DNA of 64,000 nt from Neolewinella litorea (GTDB taxonomy: Bacteria; Bacteroidota; Bacteroidia; Chitinophagales; Saprospiraceae), in the NCBI RefSeq assembly GCF_004803465.1, contig NZ_SRSF01000005.1, forward strand, positions 19,176-83,175, read 5' to 3'. A model generated the notes under the pieces. The model saw only the letters and a list, made by a program, of their open reading frames with translations. It searched no databases and was not told the origin of the DNA. Each line of letters starts with the position of its first letter. Positions within the stretch are counted from its first letter, which is position 1. Of the stretch, positions 25,604 to 33,873 are shown piece by piece. The position numbers and the translations under genes were made by a program.

Positions 25604-27847
25604 ATGAAGTACGGTTCCCTGATCTTACTGCTCCTTTTCGCCCTGCCCGGCTCCGGCAGCCCCTTCCAGTGCCGGGCGGAGCCGGAGGGGTTTCGGTTTC
25701 TTAATCCGCGGGTGGTGGACCTTGATTCTCCCCTTGCGCCCTTCTTCCTCCACTTCGGTGCGGTGTACCGCGAGCAACTCGGTCAGCCCGGCAACCAGCA
25801 GCGCGCGGACAACGTGGCGGAATGGCACGAGCGCTTCTGCGACCAGGCGGACGCCGCCGATATCGACGCCATTGTTTACGGCGACAACCTGAACCAGTTG
25901 GAGGGCCTGCGCCGGCTGCTCGATACCAAGGACCCCCGTACCGACAACCTTTCTCCAGCCCTCCAGGCCAATGCCTTCGCCCGCCACCTGCTGGAGGCCA
26001 ATTGTCGCGAAGTGGTGGACTACCTGATCTACGCGAAGCAGGTCGAGCCCTTCGTGACCAGTCCGGCCAATGCATTCCAGCGCCGCAACATCTCCCGCCC
26101 GGAAATGGAGGCACTGCTCGAAACCGGTCTGACGCGCTTCCCCCGGCTGGAAAGTCACTACGTCCGCCTCCGCTACGCCTACCAGTTGATCCGGCTGGCC
26201 CATTACCTGCAGGAATACGCCTACGTGCTCGAACTCTACGACTACCTCATGCCCAAGGTGGACGCGGACCCCAGTATCCTGGACGATTGGATAGAGGGCC
26301 ACCGCGCCGGAGCCCTGCAGTCGCTGGGCGATTACCCGCAGTCGGCCTACCTCTTCAGCCGCATCTTCGAGCGCAGTCCGAGCAAGCGGGAGAGTGCCTA
26401 CAACAGTTTCCTGATCCAGACCGACGAGCAGTGGAAGCAGGCCCTGCTTCTGTGCCAGAACGACCACGAGCGGGCGATGCTGCACGTACTGCGCGCCCAC
26501 AACGGACGGGCGGTGGTGCTCGAGGAAATGCGCAACATCTACGCCTACGAACCCGCCAACGAGGCGCTGGTACTCCTGGCCATGCGCGAGATGCAGGAAC
26601 TGGAGCGGGAACTGCTCGGCGGCAACCTGCGCCCGGGTGGCCCGCCGCGGGCGGCCACCGACCGCGTAATCGCGATGCAGGCCTTCGTCAACCGCGTCAT
26701 CAAAGAGGACAAGACCGACAAGCCCGAGTTCTGGCAGTTCGCCCGCGGCGTTCTGGAGCTGCTGGCGGGCGATTACTTCTACGCCGAACGTACCCTGGCC
26801 TCGCTCGCCCAGACCACGGAGGGCGACAGCCTGCAGCAGCAAATTTCCATACTCCGGGACGTGATCGACGTCCTGCAGCTGAGCCGAGTAACCGACTCGG
26901 TGGAGATACACTACTACGACCTGCTCACCGATGCCGGGATCCGGCAGCGGTACCCGGATTTCCGGGAACTGGTCAACCGGAAACTCGAGGCAGTATACCG
27001 GCAGTCCGGCCGGGAAGCCAAGGCCAACCTGTTGCGCTACGGGTTCGGGGCCATTGCCAAGAACCCCTCCATCGAATCCCTGCTGGCCCTGGAGCGACTG
27101 GCCGACAGCCTGAACCGCAACCGCTTCGACCGCGCCCTCTTCGCCGACCGCATCGGCACCGACCCCGTGGCCGACCTCCAGAACCTTATCGGCAACCACT
27201 ACCTGCAACGCGGACAATGGAAGGCCGCCCTGGAAATCTATCGCAGGATCCCCCCCGACCGGATCGATGACTATGGCCGCTTCGTGCCCTTCGAACGCCA
27301 ACTGCGCGACCGCGTCAACTACACCCCGCCGGCCGACGCCGGAACCTACAACAAGGTGCAACTCCTGCAACGCCTGGACGAGCTTGAGGAGGCAGCCGAC
27401 AAAAGCACCAATGACACCCTGGCCGCCCGCAACTACTTCAATATCGGACTGGCCCTCTACAACCTCACCTACTTCAGCTACAACTGGGCTTTCGCCGACG
27501 TATTTCGCTCCGGCACCAGTGCGGCCCGCGCCGCCGGGGCCCGCAGTCCGACCAACGTCTTCTCCCACGTCAATGCCCCCCTGGGCAACCTGGAGCACTT
27601 CAGCATGGACCAGCCCCTCTACTACTTCGAACGGGCACTGCGGCGGGCACCCGACCGCGAAGCCGCCGCCCTGGCCGCCTACTACGCCGCCAAGGCGGAG
27701 CGCAACCAGCACTACGCCCTCGGCCGGCCCGGCGGGGAGCGGCCCTTCAGCTACTTCAGCATCCTGCGCGATGAGTACCGCGACACCGATTTCTACGACG
27801 AACTGATCGCGGAATGCCGCACCTTCGCCTGGTACGTAAACCGGTAG
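25604..27847 (+). CDS. Large secreted helical-repeat protein of unknown function
   Basis: 747 aa; I do not recognise a named family. The signal peptide (MKYGSLILLLLFALPGSG) is clear. The mature N-terminus FRFLNPRVVDLDSPLAPFFLHF resembles the aromatic N-terminal block of large uncharacterised Bacteroidota proteins. The rest is almost all amphipathic helix, with TPR- or HEAT-like pairs (for example LGDYPQSAYLFSRIFERSPS and QRGQWKAALEIYRRIPPD). It has few cysteines, no membrane helix after the signal and no visible catalytic motif. Composition matches its neighbours, so it is not obviously transferred. It is divergent from the patatin gene and followed by a hairpin-containing spacer before hemB. 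A scaffold or binding role in the periplasm is the most I can infer. Confidence 0.8.
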   Translation: MKYGSLILLLLFALPGSGSPFQCRAEPEGFRFLNPRVVDLDSPLAPFFLHFGAVYREQLGQPGNQQRADNVAEWHERFCDQADAADIDAIVYGDNLNQLEGLRRLLDTKDPRTDNLSPALQANAFARHLLEANCREVVDYLIYAKQVEPFVTSPANAFQRRNISRPEMEALLETGLTRFPRLESHYVRLRYAYQLIRLAHYLQEYAYVLELYDYLMPKVDADPSILDDWIEGHRAGALQSLGDYPQSAYLFSRIFERSPSKRESAYNSFLIQTDEQWKQALLLCQNDHERAMLHVLRAHNGRAVVLEEMRNIYAYEPANEALVLLAMREMQELERELLGGNLRPGGPPRAATDRVIAMQAFVNRVIKEDKTDKPEFWQFARGVLELLAGDYFYAERTLASLAQTTEGDSLQQQISILRDVIDVLQLSRVTDSVEIHYYDLLTDAGIRQRYPDFRELVNRKLEAVYRQSGREAKANLLRYGFGAIAKNPSIESLLALERLADSLNRNRFDRALFADRIGTDPVADLQNLIGNHYLQRGQWKAALEIYRRIPPDRIDDYGRFVPFERQLRDRVNYTPPADAGTYNKVQLLQRLDELEEAADKSTNDTLAARNYFNIGLALYNLTYFSYNWAFADVFRSGTSAARAAGARSPTNVFSHVNAPLGNLEHFSMDQPLYYFERALRRAPDREAAALAAYYAAKAERNQHYALGRPGGERPFSYFSILRDEYRDTDFYDELIAECRTFAWYVNR

Positions 27848-27916
27848 ATTGCAACTGACAGCCCAGCGTCAAGATTATGAGACTAGGGCTGCCACTCAGT
27901 CTTTCGTTCATCTTTC

Positions 27917-27952
27917 TGGCCTTCCAGCCGTTGATAGCTGTCCGGAAGGCCA
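27917..27952 (+). promoter_or_regulatory. Inverted repeat upstream of hemB
   Basis: TGGCCTTCC (27917-27925) and GGAAGGCCA (27944-27952) form a perfect 9-bp stem with an 18-nt loop, 46 nt before the hemB start. It could terminate the upstream transcript or structure the hemB leader. Nothing else is recognised in 27848-27998. Confidence 0.4.
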
Positions 27953-27998
27953 CCGCCGGCCATTTTTACTGACCCCTTACCATCATACCCCTTCAAAC

Positions 27999-28985
27999 AT
28001 GCTGTCCCGCCCCCGCCGCAACCGTTCCTCCGCCGCCGTCCGGAACCTCGTCCGGGAAACCGAGCTTACGGCCGGCCACCTCGTCCAACCCATTTTCCTG
28101 ATGCCTGATGCCGGCGCGCGGTTGCCAATCCCCAGTTTGCCGGGTACCTACCGGCTGGGCATAGATGAGGTGCTGCGCGAGATCGAGGATTGCCGTAAGG
28201 TGGGGCTGGCCAGTTTCATGATGTTCCCCGCGGTACCCGAGGAGCACAAGGACAAAACCGGCACCTACGCCACTTCGGAGGAGAACTTTTACCTCCACGC
28301 GGCTCGCGCGATCAAGGACCGCTTCCCGGACGTCTGCCTGATATCCGATGCCGCGCTGGATCCCTACAGCAGCGACGGCCACGACGGCGTGGTGATCGAC
28401 GGCAAGATCCACAACGACGAAAGCCTGAAACTGCTCGACGCCATGGCCGTAGCCCAGGCCCGGGCCGGCTTCGACGTGATCGGTCCCAGCGATATGATGG
28501 ACGGCCGCGTCGGCAGCATTCGCCGGGCGTTGGATAGTGAAGGGCTGACCGATACCGGCATCATGGCCTACACGGCCAAGTACGCCAGTGCCTTCTACGG
28601 CCCCTTCCGCGATGCCCTCGACAGCGCGCCCCGCCAACTGGCCGACGTGCCTTCCGACAAGAAGACCTACCAGATGGACCCCGCCAACGCCCGCGAGGCG
28701 CTGCGCGAAGGGGCCCTCGACGCCGCAGAAGGAGCGGATTTCCTCATGGTCAAACCGGCCCTGAACTACCTGGATATCATCTGGCGGCTCCACGACGCGC
28801 ATTCCCTGCCCATTGCCGCCTACCACGTCTCCGGAGAGTGTGCCATGCTGCTGGCCGCCGCCGACAAGGGGTGGCTGGATTACGAGCAGGCCGCCACGGA
28901 AGCCCTGTTGAGCATCCGTCGAGCGGGCGCCGACGTGATCATCAGCTACTTCGCGAAGGACTTCGCGCGGTGGAATGCCAAATAA
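27999..28985 (+). CDS. hemB: Delta-aminolevulinic acid dehydratase (porphobilinogen synthase)
   Basis: 328 aa from the ATG at 27999 (MLSRPRRNRSSAAVRNLVRET); an in-frame extension upstream is not conserved in character. The enzyme condenses two 5-aminolevulinate molecules to porphobilinogen, the second common step of haem synthesis, in the cytoplasm. Both active-site lysines are visible: Lys194 in YTAKYASAFYGPFRDA and Lys252 in FLMVKPALNYLD. The length is standard. SDAALDPYSSDGHDG lacks the triple cysteine zinc motif (DVCLCxYxxHGHCG), so it should be a magnesium- rather than zinc-dependent type. It is convergent with the TrpF-like gene; hemD lies 14 kb away. Confidence 0.96.
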   Translation: MLSRPRRNRSSAAVRNLVRETELTAGHLVQPIFLMPDAGARLPIPSLPGTYRLGIDEVLREIEDCRKVGLASFMMFPAVPEEHKDKTGTYATSEENFYLHAARAIKDRFPDVCLISDAALDPYSSDGHDGVVIDGKIHNDESLKLLDAMAVAQARAGFDVIGPSDMMDGRVGSIRRALDSEGLTDTGIMAYTAKYASAFYGPFRDALDSAPRQLADVPSDKKTYQMDPANAREALREGALDAAEGADFLMVKPALNYLDIIWRLHDAHSLPIAAYHVSGECAMLLAAADKGWLDYEQAATEALLSIRRAGADVIISYFAKDFARWNAK

Positions 28986-28991
28986 TATCAA

Positions 28992-29167
28992 GCCCCTGTG
29001 GGGCGAGCCAATTGAGGTCGAGGCCCTATGGGCCGAGTTCTAAAATCCCTTTCCGGGTCACGCCATCCCTCGGCGTGCAACGCCTCGACCCTTACGAGAT
29101 CAAGCCCCTATGGGGCGAGCTCAATAAAACTCTTCCCGGATAACACTATCACTCGGCCCAAAGGGCC
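28992..29167. terminator. Cluster of four short hairpins between convergent genes
   Basis: GCCCC-TGT-GGGGC (28992-29004), GGCCC-TAT-GGGCC (29022-29034), GCCCC-TAT-GGGGC (29104-29116) and GGCCC-AAA-GGGCC (29155-29167) are each perfect 5-bp stems with 3-nt loops. The first and third lie inside a direct repeat ATCAAGCCCCTRTGGGGCGAGC. They lie between the convergent hemB and TrpF-like genes, so a termination role is likely for at least some. Confidence 0.6.
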
Positions 29168-29172
29168 TCGGC

Positions 29173-29778
29173 CTACTGCAGGGCCTCCAGGATGTCGTCG
29201 ATATCGTCGAAGCTCTTGTAGCCCACCTTTTCCTCTCCGCTGCCGCGTAGCGCCAGGCCGTGGTGGCGGACGGCGGCGGTAGCCTGCTCGGCCGCAAGGT
29301 CGAGGTGAAGGAATACTTCGCGGTCCTGGGTCACGGCGGCCAGGTCGGTGGTGGTGAAGGGTGTTCCTTCCTCTAGGTCGGTGTAGGTGATGCCGCCGTC
29401 GGCGAAGTCGAGGATCACGGTACCGGTTGTCTCCGTAAGGCGTTCGCGCAGGTCATCCAGGGTGTGGTAACCGGCTACGGGGATGCGGGTCAGTACGTTG
29501 ATGCCTGCCTGCGTGTAGGGTTGGGCATCCACGCCGTGGTCGATGAGTACGTGGGTGATGCCAGCTTCCCGCAGCGCTTCGGCGGGGAACTCGGCACCCG
29601 CGCCCAGTTCCGCCACACAAACGGGACCCTCCACCCATTCGCGGATGGCCAGGAAGTAGTCGAGGGAAAGACCCGCAGGGCCGATCGGGAAACAGAGGAA
29701 GCGGGCGTCCCAGGCCGCGAAGTAGCGGGCGTCGGTCAGGTGGGTGAGGCCGAAAGCCAGGAGGGGAATGGAAACCAT
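29173..29778 (-). CDS. TrpF-like (phosphoribosylanthranilate isomerase-fold) protein, catalytic Cys missing
   Basis: 201 aa. The layout follows TrpF: N-terminal FGLTHLTDARYFAAW (compare CGLTxxxDA in TrpF), central TVILDFADGG and C-terminal GSGEEKVGYKSFDDIDDILEAL, which matches the phosphate-binding and final helix of TrpF. The catalytic Cys of TrpF (first residue of CGLT) is Phe here, while the catalytic Asp position (LLD-like, here ILDF) is kept. The isomerase reaction is therefore doubtful. No trp genes are nearby; it follows rsmI by 10 nt on the same strand. It may be a TIM-barrel relative with a new role. Confidence in the fold is moderate, in the function low. Confidence 0.62.
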   Translation of the reverse strand: MVSIPLLAFGLTHLTDARYFAAWDARFLCFPIGPAGLSLDYFLAIREWVEGPVCVAELGAGAEFPAEALREAGITHVLIDHGVDAQPYTQAGINVLTRIPVAGYHTLDDLRERLTETTGTVILDFADGGITYTDLEEGTPFTTTDLAAVTQDREVFLHLDLAAEQATAAVRHHGLALRGSGEEKVGYKSFDDIDDILEALQ

Positions 29779-29788
29779 AAGGAAAAAA

Positions 29789-30457
29789 CTAGGGGGTGCC
29801 GGCCACGACTACCACGATCTCGCCCTTGACCTTGGGGCGGGCGGCGTAGTCGGCGCGGAGTTCGGAAAGGGGGGCGGTGGTGATTTCTTCGAAGCGTTTG
29901 GAGATTTCGCGGGCCACGCAGCCCAGGCGGTCGGGGCCGCAGTGTTCTTCCAGTTGGGCCAGGAGCTTGGCGATGCGGTGGGGGCTCTCGTACAGGACAA
30001 AGGTATTCGGCAGCTCGGCCAGGTAGAGCAGGCGGGTCAGGCGACCTTTCTTTTTCGGCAGGAAACCCTCAAAGTGGAAGCGGTCGGAGGGGATGCCGCT
30101 GGCGGCGAGCGCGGGTACAAAGGCCACCGGGCCGGGCAGGCAGCTGACCGCGATACCGGCTTCCCGGCAGGCACGTACCAACAAAAAGCCCGGATCGCTG
30201 ATGCCGGGGGTACCGGCGTCAGTGATCAGGGCGTAGGTGGAACCATTCTTCAGTTCCGTGACGAGCTGCTCAACCAGAGCGTGCTCGTTATGCGCGTGGT
30301 AGGCCCGCAGTGGCGTCTCTATGCCGTAGTGTTGCAACAGCGGACGCGAGGTGCGGGTATCTTCGGCGAGGACCAGGTCGACCTCACCCAACAGGCGTTG
30401 GGCGCGGGCGGTGATGTCCTCCCGGTTACCGATGGGGGTAGGGATGAGGTAAAGCAC
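29789..30457 (-). CDS. rsmI: 16S rRNA (cytidine-1402 2'-O)-methyltransferase RsmI
   Basis: 222 aa. It methylates the ribose of C1402 in the ribosomal decoding centre using S-adenosylmethionine. Motifs of the family are clear: YLIPTPIGNREDIT at the N-terminus, AEDTRTSRPLLQHYGI, DAGTPGISDPGFLLVR (SAM-binding loop), LPGPVAFVPALAASG and FVLYESPHRIAKLL. It is slightly short at the C-terminus compared with E. coli RsmI, as is common in Bacteroidota. It is the first gene of a short operon with the TrpF-like gene. Confidence 0.95.
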   Translation of the reverse strand: MLYLIPTPIGNREDITARAQRLLGEVDLVLAEDTRTSRPLLQHYGIETPLRAYHAHNEHALVEQLVTELKNGSTYALITDAGTPGISDPGFLLVRACREAGIAVSCLPGPVAFVPALAASGIPSDRFHFEGFLPKKKGRLTRLLYLAELPNTFVLYESPHRIAKLLAQLEEHCGPDRLGCVAREISKRFEEITTAPLSELRADYAARPKVKGEIVVVVAGTP

Positions 30458-30484
30458 GGGCGCAAAGGTCGCTGCGCCGGCTGG

Positions 30485-31135
30485 TTACAGCAAATCTTCC
30501 TCGTCCATGACGTGGCGGACGCTGCGGCGCACCATCTCTACGGTGGCGCCGTAGGCCATGTGGCTGCCGAGTTGTCCGGCCTGCAGGCTCAGGGGCTCCT
30601 TGAGGGGGCTGGGGGCCAGACCGAGGGCGGGCAGGGCAATCTTGTGGGCGGCGGTCCAAAGTGCGGCACCGAAGGGGATGCCGGCGGGGGCCTGGGCGGC
30701 GGGAGCAGCCTCAACGATCACGCCGTAAATGCCGCCAACGAGGGCGCCGAAGGCGAGGTTGATGGCTTGCTGGGCGTTCTCTTCCTGGTTGCGGTTCAGG
30801 TTGGTGTTGGTCACTTCCTCTCCTTCTTCCACAATTTGCAGGCGAGCGTCGTGCTCTTCCTGGGGCTGGGCGGTGGGCAGGCTGCGGTCGACCAGCATTT
30901 TGATGCCGGTACCGACGAGTCCGCCGATCATGCCGGCCAAGAAACCGCGTACGTAGTCGGGTTCACCGGCGGTGCGGTTAAAGTAGGGCTTGGCGGCACC
31001 CAGGGTGCCGGCGGCGTAGCCTTCGGCGCTTTTCAGGCCGCTCTCGGCCTGGTGGTAGGTGCTGGAGGCGAATTTCTCAATGGGGGTGAGGTCGATGTCT
31101 CGAACGGATTCGATGACTTTATCTACAAATGACAT
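30485..31135 (-). CDS. YagU/DUF1440-like membrane protein
   Basis: 216 aa from the ATG at 31135 (MSFVDKVIESVRDIDLTPIE). The frame is open upstream to 31186, but the added residues are not convincing. The N-terminal 70 residues are soluble and helical. Then FLAGMIGGLVGTGIKMLVDR is a Gly-rich membrane helix typical of the YagU family, with two more hydrophobic stretches (AINLAFGALVGGIYGVIVEA and a C-terminal one near LGSHMAYGATVEM). YagU in E. coli is an inner-membrane protein linked to acid resistance; a function here is not shown. It is followed by rsmI after 27 nt. Confidence 0.75.
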   Translation of the reverse strand: MSFVDKVIESVRDIDLTPIEKFASSTYHQAESGLKSAEGYAAGTLGAAKPYFNRTAGEPDYVRGFLAGMIGGLVGTGIKMLVDRSLPTAQPQEEHDARLQIVEEGEEVTNTNLNRNQEENAQQAINLAFGALVGGIYGVIVEAAPAAQAPAGIPFGAALWTAAHKIALPALGLAPSPLKEPLSLQAGQLGSHMAYGATVEMVRRSVRHVMDEEDLL

Positions 31136-31246
31136 AGTGTTGTTTTCCTGTTCCAACGGAAGCGCGGCCCGGCGAGTTCGATACAAATCCCGCTGGATTG
31201 GGGACCAGACCCACCTTCCGGTCGTCGGCCCGGCCGGCCCGGGGGA

Positions 31247-33733
31247 TCAGTCCTTGTTCTTGCCGAACAGGCGTTTGATCCAGGATTCCTTTCGCTCGCT
31301 GCGGCGTTCTTCCCGGCGGTCGTCCTTCAGCAATTCCTGGGCGATGCGGGCGGCGTATTCGGTAGCGGTCTCATTAGTGCGCTGCCGTTTGTCCTCTACC
31401 TTCTCCCGGATTTCCGCCTGGTCGAACTGGCCGAGGGCGCGGGCGATCTCCTCGCTCAGGTTAAGGTCGGCGAAGATGGGCATCTCGTCGAGGTAGTCGG
31501 GGCAGTCGAGTTCCGCCAAAGTCATCTCGTCCAGGGGCGCGAAACCGCCCCCGTGAAAGGCCTTAAGCTGCGGGCTGCGCTGCACCTTGCGGAGGAAAGT
31601 GCCCCAAATCGGTAGGGCGGTGGCGGTGGCCGAACCGCGTGAGAGGGTGCGGAAGTGCACGGCGGGGTATTCGGCCCCGACCCAGGTGCCAACCACCAGC
31701 TTGGGGGTGAAGCCGAGAAACCAGCCGTCGGACTGGTCCTGGGTAGTGCCGGTCTTGCCGGCCAGGGCACCTTCGATGCCGTAGGTCGACCGCAAACGGG
31801 CCCCGGTGCCGCCGTTGACCACACCGGCCATCAGGAAGGTGGCGATCTTGGACACGCGCTCGTCGAGCACCCGCTCCGTTTCACCTGGCCGTTCGAAGGT
31901 CACAAGTACCTTGCCGTCGGCGTCCTCGATGCGGTCGAGGTAGTGCAGGCGGCGGGGGCGCCGTCCCTGGTTGGCGAAGGCACTGTAGACCATGTTCATC
32001 TCAGCGAGGCTGGCCTCTACGGTACCCAGGGCGATGCTCGGGATGGCCTGCACGGGCTTTTGGACGCCCATGCGGTTGATCTGTTCGGCCAGGGTGGGTA
32101 GGCCGCTGCGCACGGCCAGGTTGACGGCAACGGTATTCACCGATTTGGCCAATCCGCCCTTCATGGAGTAGGCGCCCGTGTATTGACCGTTCGGGTTGCC
32201 GGGGCTGTAGTCGTTGTACTCGACGTAGGTGGCCTGCTCCGCGGGAGTGTACTCACAGGGGAGGATGCCCTGCTCCAGGGCCGTGGCGTAGACGACGGGT
32301 TTGATGGTGGAGCCTACCTGCCGGCGACTGCTCACGTGGTCGAACTGCACGGTGCGGAAATCCACGCCGCCCACCCACGCGCGCACCACGCCCGTGGCCG
32401 GTTCGGTGGCCAGCAAGCCGGCGTTAAGTAGGGTAAAGTAGTGCCGCAGGCTGTCGACCGGGCGCATGAGGGTATCTACCGCGACGCCCTGCCGCCAGTC
32501 GTAGACGGTCATCCGCCGGGGCTCACGGAGTTCAGCGAGGATCTCTGCTTCGCTCAGGCCGCGCTGCTGGAGTTGCTGGTAGTGCTCGCTGCGCCGCAGG
32601 GCGGAGTTGAAGGCATCTTCCCAGGGGGCTTGCTTGCGCGACTTCCAGTCGTCGGCCAGGCTTTGCTGTATACGGGGCAATTGCTCCCGTACGCTCTCCT
32701 CGGCCATGCGTTGCAGGCGGGAATCTATGGTGACGAAGATGCGCAGCCCGTCACGGTCGGCGTCGTAGGGGCGGCCGTCGGGGTGTTGGAGGTCCTTCAA
32801 CGCCGCCTGGACGTCGGCGCGCAGGCGCTGCCGGAAGTGGGCCCCCGACCCGACGCGGTCGTTGTCGCGGGTATAGTGGAGTTCGAGGGGAAGCTGGGCA
32901 ACGGAATCGGCCTCCTCATCGGTTATCGAGCCGTTCTTGGCCATCAGGGTCAGGACCACGTTGCGGCGGCCGACACTCTTCTCGGGGTGGGCGCGCGGAC
33001 TGTAGGTGGTGTTGGCCTTGAGAAGACCGACAAGTATCGCCGCCTCCTGGAGGTTGAGCTTCGAGGCGGGCTTGTTGAAGAACCGGCCAGCGGCCACTTC
33101 AATGCCGTAGGCTTCCTCGCCGAAGGGAACGGTGTTGAGGTAGAGGTTGAGCAGTTCGCGCTTGGAATAGACGTCCTCGAGCCGGCTGGCAATGACCATC
33201 TCCCGGAGCTTCACCTTCAGCATGCCGAGACGGTCGTACTGGTTACGGGGGAACAATTGCTTGGCCAGCTGCTGGCTGATGGTGCTGCCGCCGCCGCCGC
33301 TGCGGTCGCCCATCAGGATGGTCCGGACGGCCACACGGGCCAGGGCCCGGAGGTCGACGCCCTGGTGCTCGAAGAAGCGGGCGTCTTCGGTGGCGATGAG
33401 GGCCTGGGTGACGTACGGACTGATCGCGTCCAGCGGCACGCTCACACGGTTGATGGTGTAGTACTTGCCGAGGGGGGCCCCGTCTTCGGTGAAGATGGAG
33501 GAGGCATCGTCGTTCTCGATCTTGGCCAGTTCCCCGCGGCTGGGCAAATGTCCGTAGCTGCCCGTCATCACCCCGATGACCAGGAAGAGGAAGAGCACCA
33601 GGACCAGCGCCACGGGCACGCCGAGGCCGAGCAGAACGAGCTTACCCGGGGGCTGGGCGCGAAGGTATTGCACGGTATTCCGACCCAGACGGGTAACGGT
33701 GGCCGTAAGCTTTTTGCGAAGCGGTGTTGGCAT
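31247..33733 (-). CDS. Penicillin-binding protein 1A (bifunctional peptidoglycan synthase)
   Basis: 828 aa. A cytoplasmic tail and membrane helix (about 31-55) are followed by the GT51 glycosyltransferase, with ATEDARFFEHQGVD (about 110-123, catalytic Glu) and GGSTISQQLAKQLF. The transpeptidase has the active-site Ser in GSTIKP (about 474), SVN (in AKSVNTVAVN) and KTGTTQ (about 659). It polymerises lipid II and cross-links peptides in the periplasm. A charged C-terminal tail (about 775-828, many Arg/Glu/Lys) is predicted disordered or coiled. The length is normal for Bacteroidota PBP1A. It is probably a single gene; 33734-33873 upstream is its control region. Confidence 0.95.
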   Translation of the reverse strand: MPTPLRKKLTATVTRLGRNTVQYLRAQPPGKLVLLGLGVPVALVLVLFLFLVIGVMTGSYGHLPSRGELAKIENDDASSIFTEDGAPLGKYYTINRVSVPLDAISPYVTQALIATEDARFFEHQGVDLRALARVAVRTILMGDRSGGGGSTISQQLAKQLFPRNQYDRLGMLKVKLREMVIASRLEDVYSKRELLNLYLNTVPFGEEAYGIEVAAGRFFNKPASKLNLQEAAILVGLLKANTTYSPRAHPEKSVGRRNVVLTLMAKNGSITDEEADSVAQLPLELHYTRDNDRVGSGAHFRQRLRADVQAALKDLQHPDGRPYDADRDGLRIFVTIDSRLQRMAEESVREQLPRIQQSLADDWKSRKQAPWEDAFNSALRRSEHYQQLQQRGLSEAEILAELREPRRMTVYDWRQGVAVDTLMRPVDSLRHYFTLLNAGLLATEPATGVVRAWVGGVDFRTVQFDHVSSRRQVGSTIKPVVYATALEQGILPCEYTPAEQATYVEYNDYSPGNPNGQYTGAYSMKGGLAKSVNTVAVNLAVRSGLPTLAEQINRMGVQKPVQAIPSIALGTVEASLAEMNMVYSAFANQGRRPRRLHYLDRIEDADGKVLVTFERPGETERVLDERVSKIATFLMAGVVNGGTGARLRSTYGIEGALAGKTGTTQDQSDGWFLGFTPKLVVGTWVGAEYPAVHFRTLSRGSATATALPIWGTFLRKVQRSPQLKAFHGGGFAPLDEMTLAELDCPDYLDEMPIFADLNLSEEIARALGQFDQAEIREKVEDKRQRTNETATEYAARIAQELLKDDRREERRSERKESWIKRLFGKNKD

Positions 33734-33873
33734 AGGTTGGTTTCAACGACGGTAGTCAGATAAACAGGTCGGCGCGCCGTAACGCTATACGGCGGTCGCG
33801 ACTTAAACAAAGCTTAACGCTTGACAAACGCCGCAGGTCGGCGATTCCTTGCTGTGGGGGAAGGTTAATCCGC

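Noticed and set aside
25625-27712. Long minus-strand frame opposite the secreted helical protein
   Set aside because: No signal, no motifs and shadow composition; the plus-strand frame has a signal peptide and ordered helices.
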